Below are positions 6,700 through 11,040 of a stretch of 11,040 nt of DNA, in pieces. The position numbers and the translations under genes are program-made. This DNA comes from Pseudomonadota bacterium (GTDB lineage: Bacteria; Pseudomonadota; Gammaproteobacteria; Xanthomonadales; Xanthomonadaceae), in NCBI GenBank assembly GCA_023423605.1, contig JAFAFF010000330.1:1-11040 (forward strand). Reading direction: 5' to 3'. Each line of letters opens with the position of its first letter. Position 1 is the first letter of the stretch. The notes below the pieces were generated by a model, which was not told where the DNA came from, searched no databases, and saw nothing but the letters and a program-made list of their open reading frames with translations.

Positions 6700-7581
6700 A
6701 TGAACACTCCCGCCCCCTCCGCCCCGACCCTGATCATCGTCAGCGGCCTGTCCGGTTCGGGCAAGTCCGTCGCCCTGAAAACGTTCGAAGACCAGGATTA
6801 CTACTGTTCGGACAACCTCCCCATCGACCTGCTGCCGGATTTCGTGCGCAGCGTGCTGGGCGCACCGGGCACACCGCCGCGCCGGCTGGCGGTCGGCATC
6901 GACGTGCGCGGGCAGAGCGACCTCAGCCAGCTCGCGCAATGGCGCCAGCAGGCCGAAGAAGCGGGCGTGCGCGCGCAGCTGCTGTTCTTCGAGGCCAGCG
7001 ACGAAACGCTGCTCAAGCGATACGCCGATACCCGCCGCCGCCATCCATTGAGCCAGCTCGGCCTGTCGCTGCCGGAGGCGATCGAGCGAGAACGCGAACT
7101 TACCGCGCCGCTGCGCGAAGCGGCCGATGCCGTCATCGATACCACCACCCTCAACGTGCACCAGTTGCGGCGGCAGATCGTCACCGGTTACGCGCTGGAC
7201 CACGCCACGCGGCTGTCACTGCTGTTCGAATCGTTCGCCTACAAGCGCGGCGTGCCGGCCGAAGCCGATTTCGTGTTCGATGCCCGGGTGCTGCCGAACC
7301 CGCACTGGGACCCCAAACTGCGCCCGCTCAGCGGCCGCGAAGGCGGCGTGCGCGACTATCTGGAAGCGCAGCCGGACGTGCAGCGCTACCTGGCACAGCT
7401 GATGGATTTCCTGGACACCTGGCTGCCAAAACTGGGCAACGACACGCGCAGCTACGTGACCGTCGCCTTCGGCTGCACCGGCGGCAAGCACCGTTCGGTG
7501 TACCTGGCCGAACGCATGGCGCGCCACGCCCGCGAACAAGGCTGGCAGGACGTCGCCACCTATCACCGCGAACTCGACTGA
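6700..7581 (+). CDS. rapZ: RapZ family nucleotide-binding protein (YvcJ/YhbJ)
   Basis: In E. coli, RapZ is an RNase E adaptor that targets the sRNA GlmZ and so controls glucosamine-6-phosphate synthase; Gram-positive YvcJ binds and hydrolyses nucleotides. The 293-residue protein aligns with E. coli RapZ along its length: Walker A GLSGSGKS at 16-23, [54 protein letters not shown] and [14 protein letters not shown] at 258-271. The ATG at 6700 is chosen over an upstream ATG at 6592 because it places the Walker A near the N-terminus and avoids a proline-rich leader. The C-terminus ends ATYHRELD and lacks the basic KRKP tail of the E. coli protein, so RNA binding may differ. Linkage to hprK, ptsN and ptsH is typical of proteobacteria. 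Confidence 0.95.
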   Translation: MNTPAPSAPTLIIVSGLSGSGKSVALKTFEDQDYYCSDNLPIDLLPDFVRSVLGAPGTPPRRLAVGIDVRGQSDLSQLAQWRQQAEEAGVRAQLLFFEASDETLLKRYADTRRRHPLSQLGLSLPEAIERERELTAPLREAADAVIDTTTLNVHQLRRQIVTGYALDHATRLSLLFESFAYKRGVPAEADFVFDARVLPNPHWDPKLRPLSGREGGVRDYLEAQPDVQRYLAQLMDFLDTWLPKLGNDTRSYVTVAFGCTGGKHRSVYLAERMARHAREQGWQDVATYHRELD

Positions 7582-7629
7582 AAAAAGGGGACGGAGGTGG
7601 TTAATTGAAATTAACTCCCTCCGTCCCCT
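7581..7629. repeat. Long palindromic hairpin directly after rapZ
   Basis: Six A residues (7581-7586), the first being the last base of the rapZ stop, lead into a perfect 12-bp stem AGGGGACGGAGG (7586-7597) and CCTCCGTCCCCT (7618-7629). The stem continues inside with GGTTAAT paired to ATTAACT (one GU pair, one mismatch at 7598/7617) around a TGAA tetraloop. On the + strand no T-run follows, so it is not a classic terminator for rapZ. Read on the - strand the hairpin is followed by TTTTTT and would look like an intrinsic terminator, yet no - strand gene reaches it. GGGGACGGAGG palindromes recur in Stenotrophomonas and Xanthomonas genomes as far as I recall, so this is probably a dispersed repeat. 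Confidence 0.8.
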
Positions 7630-7700
7630 CCTGAATACGGAGCACTGCGGCGCTGCGATCCTGCTATCGCGCTTTCATCCGGACCTGTTAACGTTCGGTA

Positions 7701-8093
7701 ATGACCTGTGGCATTCTCCTCGTAACGCATCCTGGTGTCGGGCCCGCCCTGCTTGCCGTGGCGACCCGGCTCCTGCGGCAGTTGCCGCTGAAGACTGAAG
7801 CTTTCGAAGTACCGTTCGACGCAGACCTGGACACCCTGCTTCCGCTTGCCTCGGCCGCCATGCGCCGGGTGGACGGCGGCGAGGGCGTGCTGATCCTGAC
7901 CGACCTGTACGGCGCCAGCCCCAGCAACCTTGCCGCTGCACTGGCCCGGTTGGGTACCCCGGCACGGCGGGTTGCGGCGCTGAGCCTGCCGATGCTGCTG
8001 CGGGTGATGAATTATCCGGAACAGGGAATGGATCAACTGCCCGCCACTGCGGCGGCGGGCGCGCGCAATGGAGCGATAATCGACGATGCTTGA
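7701..8093 (+). CDS. PTS mannose-type EIIA domain protein
   Basis: This is a single-domain 130-residue EIIA of the mannose family. It would accept phosphate from HPr on His10 (LVTHPGVG), at the same position as His10 of E. coli IIA-Man. The motif LTDLYGASPSNLA (about 66-78) matches the VDTWGGSPFNAA segment of that family. Mannose-permease EIIA normally works with fused or adjacent EIIB, EIIC and EIID, none of which is in the window, so a regulatory role is more likely than sugar uptake. The start has a weak ribosome site but fixes His10 correctly. The end overlaps ptsH by 8 nt (8086-8093), implying coupled translation. Often annotated manX or ptsL-like; I leave the symbol open. About 70 bp between the upstream hairpin and this start hold no clear promoter. 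Confidence 0.9.
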   Translation: MTCGILLVTHPGVGPALLAVATRLLRQLPLKTEAFEVPFDADLDTLLPLASAAMRRVDGGEGVLILTDLYGASPSNLAAALARLGTPARRVAALSLPMLLRVMNYPEQGMDQLPATAAAGARNGAIIDDA

Positions 8094-8355
8094 ACAAGAA
8101 CTCACCGTGACAAATCGCCTGGGCCTGCACGCTCGCGCTACCGCGAAGCTGGTGCAGGAGCTGGCCCCGTTCCGCTGCAACGTGACCATGGCCGCCAAGG
8201 GCCGGGAAATCAACGCCAAGAGCATCATGGGCGTGATGCTGCTGGCCGCCGGCCAAGGTACGCCGGTCACCGTGCGCATCAGCGGCGAGGACGAACAGGC
8301 GGCGATGGACGCCGTGGTCGCACTGTTCGAACGTCGCTTCGACGAGGACAGCTGA
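8086..8355 (+). CDS. ptsH: Phosphocarrier protein HPr
   Basis: HPr relays phosphate from Enzyme I to EIIA proteins. The 89-residue protein has the canonical sites: His15 in RLGLHARAT, phosphorylated by EI, and Ser46 in AKSIMGVM, the target of HPr kinase. Keeping the Ser46 region intact fits the presence of hprK in the same cluster and indicates a real kinase substrate rather than an enteric-type HPr that has Ser46 but no HprK. It overlaps the EIIA gene by 8 nt, and ptsI starts 1 nt after its stop, so the three are almost certainly one translational unit. NPr (PtsO) of the nitrogen PTS is a close relative; HPr is preferred because of the adjacent EI without a GAF domain. Confidence 0.97.
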   Translation: MLEQELTVTNRLGLHARATAKLVQELAPFRCNVTMAAKGREINAKSIMGVMLLAAGQGTPVTVRISGEDEQAAMDAVVALFERRFDEDS

Positions 8356-8356
8356 G

Positions 8357-10114
8357 GTGCCACGCGCCCGCGCGGGACAGCCTGCCTCCGGCCCTCGGCC
8401 GGTATTGCTGCTGTCCGGCCACGGCGCCTCGCGCGGCACCGCCCTGGGCCGCGCCCGGGTACGCCTGCCGCATTCGCTGGAAGTGGCCGAACAGCGCGTT
8501 GCCCCGCAGAAAGTCGAGAAGGAAATCCTTCGCCTGCACAGTGCCATCGACGCCGCCCGTGCGGAAATGCAGGAGCTGCGCCAGCGGCTGAAGGGCGCGT
8601 TGAACCAAGAGGTCGGTGAATTCCTGGACCTGCACGCCTTGCTGCTGGACGACCCCGAGCTGCTGCACGGGCTGGACGAGCTGATCCGCAGCGGCCCGTA
8701 CAGCGCCGGCTATGCCCTGCGCATGCAACGCGATCGTCTGGCCAAGGTGTTCGACGGCATGGACGATGCCTACCTGAAAAGCCGCATGGACGATCTGGAC
8801 CATGTGATCGGCCGCATCCACGCCTTCCTGCAGCCGGAACTGCCGCCGGCGGTGAAGGGGCTCGCCGGCGAAATCCTGGTCTGCGACAACATTGCGCCGT
8901 CGGAAATGGCGCAGCTGCAGGCGCAGGGCGTGGTGGCGATCGTGACCGCCGCCGGCAGCGCGCTGTCGCACAGCGCCATCCTCGCGCGCAGCCTGCACCT
9001 GCCGCTGATCGTCAACGTCCCCAACCTGCTGCACAAGCTCAGCGACGGCGATGTCCTCATCGTGGATGCCAGCGACGGCAGCATCACCGTCAACCCGCAG
9101 GCTGACAACCTGCGCGATTACCGCGCAAGGCTGAAGGAGCACGCGCGCGAACAGCGCGAGCTGGGCCGCCTGCGCACCAAGCCCACCCGCACCCTGGACC
9201 AGGTCGACATCGCCCTGTTGGCCAACGCCGAATCGCTGGACGATGTCACCGAAGCACATGCCTTCGGTGCGCAGGGACTGGGGCTGTACCGCACCGAATT
9301 CCTGTTCCTGCAGCGCAATGAACTGCCGGACGAAGAGGAACAGTTCCGGGCCTACCGCGACGCTGCGCTCGGCATGGCCGGCCGGCCGGTGACCATCCGC
9401 ACGCTGGACCTTGGCGCCGACAAGGCTGATCGCACCGGCCTGACCCTGAGCAACGAAGACAATCCCGCGCTTGGCCTGCGCGGCGTCCGGCTTTCACTGG
9501 CGCGCCCGAAGGTCGCCGATACCCAGCTGCGCGCGATCCTGCGTGCCAGTGCCTACGGCAAGCTGCGCGTACTGGTGCCGATGGTCAGCACCCGCGAAGA
9601 GCTGCTGGCGGTTCGTCGGCGCATGGCCCGGCTTTCCGAACAACTGTTGGCCGAGGGCCATGAAGTGGCCGCCCACGTGCCGCTGGGCGCGATGATCGAA
9701 GTGCCCGCTGCCGCATTCGCGCTGGAAAGTTTCATCGATCTGGTGGACTTCCTTTCCATCGGCACCAACGACCTGGTGCAGTACCTGCTGGCTGCGGACC
9801 GCAACAATGAAGCGCTGGGCGAACTGTATTCGCCACTGCATCCGGCGGTGCTGCGGTTGCTGGCGCTGGTCATCGAGACCGGCGTGCGGTATCGGGTTCC
9901 CGTGGCCGTGTGTGGCGAAATCGCCGGTGATGCACGGCTGACGCCGATGCTGCTGGCACTGGGCCTCACAGAGTTCAGCCTGCATCCCGGTACCTTGCTG
10001 GAAGTACGTCGCGCGATACGCGAAAGCGACCTGGGCAGGCTGCGCGCGCACGCACCGAAGCTGCTGGCCGCGCGCGACCGCCGCGGCATTGAACGCTGGC
10101 TGGCCGAGCGCTGA
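8357..10114 (+). CDS. ptsI: PTS Enzyme I (PEP-protein phosphotransferase)
   Basis: Enzyme I takes phosphate from phosphoenolpyruvate and gives it to HPr. The 585-residue protein has the HPr-binding N-terminal domain, the swivelling phosphohistidine domain with His205 (ALSHSAILARS), and the PEP-binding barrel with Arg312 (LYRTEFLF), Arg348 (TIRTLDLGADK), IEVPAAAF, SIGTNDLVQY and acid/base Cys519 (VCGEIAGD). These sit at a steady 16-17 residue offset from E. coli EI. It has no GAF domain, so it is not PtsP. The start is a GTG at 8357, 1 nt after ptsH, with GAGGA at 8344-8348 inside ptsH as the ribosome site. It carries about 19 residues before the usual EI start. The phosphohistidine motif departs from the family signature (GSALSH instead of G[GA]x[STN]xH). 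Confidence 0.96.
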   Translation: MPRARAGQPASGPRPVLLLSGHGASRGTALGRARVRLPHSLEVAEQRVAPQKVEKEILRLHSAIDAARAEMQELRQRLKGALNQEVGEFLDLHALLLDDPELLHGLDELIRSGPYSAGYALRMQRDRLAKVFDGMDDAYLKSRMDDLDHVIGRIHAFLQPELPPAVKGLAGEILVCDNIAPSEMAQLQAQGVVAIVTAAGSALSHSAILARSLHLPLIVNVPNLLHKLSDGDVLIVDASDGSITVNPQADNLRDYRARLKEHAREQRELGRLRTKPTRTLDQVDIALLANAESLDDVTEAHAFGAQGLGLYRTEFLFLQRNELPDEEEQFRAYRDAALGMAGRPVTIRTLDLGADKADRTGLTLSNEDNPALGLRGVRLSLARPKVADTQLRAILRASAYGKLRVLVPMVSTREELLAVRRRMARLSEQLLAEGHEVAAHVPLGAMIEVPAAAFALESFIDLVDFLSIGTNDLVQYLLAADRNNEALGELYSPLHPAVLRLLALVIETGVRYRVPVAVCGEIAGDARLTPMLLALGLTEFSLHPGTLLEVRRAIRESDLGRLRAHAPKLLAARDRRGIERWLAER

Positions 10115-10124
10115 TCCCGGTCCT

Positions 10125-10175
10125 ACGTGGTGGCGACATTTGGTGGGTGACGGTATCCGGTGGGTGACGACATTC
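10125..10175 (+). repeat. Tandem array of 17-bp units upstream of mgtE
   Basis: Three 17-bp units follow the ptsI stop by 10 bp: a degenerate one at 10125-10141 ending GCGACATTT, GGTGGGTGACGGTATCC at 10142-10158, and GGTGGGTGACGACATTC at 10159-10175. The next unit in phase, at 10176, is the full palindromic module. The units therefore look like repeated copies of the module's head and left arm without the right arm. Confidence 0.85.
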
Positions 10176-10212
10176 GGTGGGTGACGACCGTTGGTCGTCA
10201 CTCCTCATGCCC
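10176..10212 (+). repeat. REP-like palindromic module, copy 2
   Basis: GGTGG head, then GTGACGACC (10181-10189), a GTT loop and GGTCGTCAC (10193-10201), followed by TCCTCATGCCC. It matches the module before rapZ (6605-6641) at 35 of 37 positions in the same orientation. It closes the 17-bp array. In a ptsI transcript it would form a 9-bp hairpin about 66 nt past the stop, which could protect the 3' end, but no T-run follows. Confidence 0.8.
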
Positions 10213-10331
10213 CTGATCACTGCTCAGGACTCTACCCGTGGTCACATCCGCGCGCGATAATGACGCGTTGACGACCCCTCGTGCGGCATCCTGCACAGGA
10301 TCGCGGCCTTTCCTTTCCCGCGGGAGTACCC
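10213..10331 (+). promoter_or_regulatory. Probable mgtE leader/promoter region
   Basis: This is the remaining spacer before mgtE. It holds a GATAAT (10256-10261) that could be a -10 element, but no good -35 lies 16-18 bp upstream, so the promoter is only possible. A perfect 14-bp inverted repeat, ATCCTGCACAGGAT (10288-10301), lies between that element and the start, where an operator or a small hairpin could act. A good ribosome site, GGGAG (10322-10326), is 5 nt before the ATG. I recognise no riboswitch, although magnesium-sensing leaders are known for some mgtE genes in other phyla. Confidence 0.3.
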
Positions 10332-11040
10332 ATGGCCGAAGCCGTACGCCACGACAAGACCGCGCGCCAGCTGCGCCTGCTTTCCGATGCCCTGGACAGT
10401 GGACGCCTCGGACCGGTGCGCCGCCTGGTCAACACCCTGGCACCTGCGGAGATCGGCAACCTTCTGGAGTCCCTTCCGCCCGGAAAACGCGAGGTCGTCT
10501 GGGGCCTGGTCGATCCGGAAGACGATGGCGAGGTGCTGGTCCACGTCGGCGACGAGGTGCGCGAAAGCCTGCTCGCCGACATGGATCCGGACGAGATCAT
10601 CGCGGCGGTCGAAGACCTGGACATCGACGATCTGGCGGACCTGGTGGAGGACCTGCCGGACACGGTCATCGATGAAGTGCTCAAGTCGATGGACCGCGAA
10701 AACCGCGAGCGCCTCGAACAGGTGCTGTCGTATCCGGAAGATACCGCCGGCCGCCTGATGAACCCCGACGTGGTGACCGTGCGCGCCGACGTCAACGTCG
10801 ATGTCGTGCTGCGCTACCTGCGCCTGCGCGGCGAGCTGCCGGACCACACCGACCATCTGTTCGTGGTCAGTCGTCGCCATCAGTATCTCGGCCGCGTCTC
10901 GCTGGCCTCGCTGGTCACCCACGAGGACACCACGCCCATCAACCGCCTCATCGACGACGAGCAACCCGCCATCGATGTCGGCGAGAGCGACGAGGAAGTG
11001 GCCCGCCAGTTCTCCGATCACGACTGGGTTTCCGCGCCGG
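10332..11040 (+). CDS. mgtE: Magnesium transporter MgtE, 3' partial
   Basis: MgtE is a dimeric magnesium-selective channel of the inner membrane, closed by magnesium bound to its cytosolic domain. The window holds the first 236 residues, all cytosolic. The N domain of short helical repeats spans about 1-130 (LRLLSDALDSGRLGPVRRLV, MDPDEIIAAVEDLDIDDLADLVEDLPD). The family motif YPEDTAGRLMNPDVVTV comes next, then a first CBS domain (about 140-205) and the start of a second (PAIDVGESDEEVARQFSDHD). The acidic residues are those that bind regulatory magnesium in known structures of the family. The transmembrane pore domain must lie beyond the window. The gene has its own spacer and ribosome site, so it is probably a separate transcription unit from the PTS genes. 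Confidence 0.95.
   Translation, partial: MAEAVRHDKTARQLRLLSDALDSGRLGPVRRLVNTLAPAEIGNLLESLPPGKREVVWGLVDPEDDGEVLVHVGDEVRESLLADMDPDEIIAAVEDLDIDDLADLVEDLPDTVIDEVLKSMDRENRERLEQVLSYPEDTAGRLMNPDVVTVRADVNVDVVLRYLRLRGELPDHTDHLFVVSRRHQYLGRVSLASLVTHEDTTPINRLIDDEQPAIDVGESDEEVARQFSDHDWVSAP

Noticed and set aside
5356..7203. 615-residue open frame on the - strand across ptsN, hprK and rapZ
   Set aside because: It is the antisense of three well-recognised genes and crosses the repeat array only because 15 bp keeps phase. The predicted protein is Gln/Ala/Arg/Gly-rich with no recognisable domain, typical of antisense frames in GC-rich DNA.
7655..7675. Terminator before the EIIA gene (GCGAT/ATCGC hairpin then GCTTTC)
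   Set aside because: The stem is only 5 bp and three T's follow, too weak to call.
10238..10675. 145-residue + strand frame over the mgtE start
   Set aside because: It is out of frame with the clear MgtE coding sequence, Arg/Gly/Pro-rich, and has no domain.

Overview
The window is a dense, GC-rich, single-strand gene cluster that by content and order looks like the chromosome of a gammaproteobacterium of the Xanthomonas/Stenotrophomonas group. All fourteen genes I can support lie on the + strand. The order is kdsD (5' truncated), kdsC, lptC, lptA, lptB, rpoN, hpf, ptsN, hprK, rapZ, a mannose-type EIIA, ptsH, ptsI and mgtE (3' truncated). An HPr kinase beside a full EI/HPr/EIIA set, together with short GGTGGGT-headed palindromic repeats, points to Xanthomonadaceae. 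I assign this from remembered gene order and repeat style, not from a search.

Region 1 (1-3141) is envelope biogenesis. KdsD and KdsC make Kdo for lipopolysaccharide, and LptC, LptA and LptB are the inner-membrane, periplasmic and ATPase parts of the LPS export bridge. Several junctions overlap (ATGA for kdsC/lptC, TAATG for lptA/lptB). An unusual 136-bp gap with two hairpins separates lptC from lptA.

Region 2 (3142-6447) holds sigma-54 (rpoN), the short hibernation factor (hpf), the nitrogen-PTS EIIA (ptsN) and HPr kinase/phosphorylase (hprK). rpoN has a striking leader: a GGAGG Shine-Dalgarno directly after the lptB stop, then a 9-bp hairpin that would bring that site to about 5 nt from the rpoN start when folded.

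Region 3 (6448-10114) holds rapZ, an EIIA-Man-like protein, HPr and Enzyme I. With ptsN and hprK these form a phosphorelay with no sugar permease in the window, so a regulatory role is likely. HPr keeps both His15 (EI site) and Ser46 (HprK site). RapZ lacks the basic C-terminal tail that binds RNA in E. coli.

Region 4 (10115-11040) is a repeat-containing spacer and the start of the magnesium channel gene mgtE.

The least ordinary DNA is in the gaps. Upstream of rapZ there are ten tandem 15-bp units, and upstream of mgtE three tandem 17-bp units. Both arrays end in the same palindrome-bearing module, which is 35/37 identical between the two sites. A separate near-perfect 44-nt hairpin follows the rapZ stop codon. 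I found no CRISPR array, transposase, tRNA or rRNA gene, and no convincing + strand intrinsic terminator. I see no wholly new protein system; the repeat arrays and the rpoN leader are the best candidates for undescribed biology.
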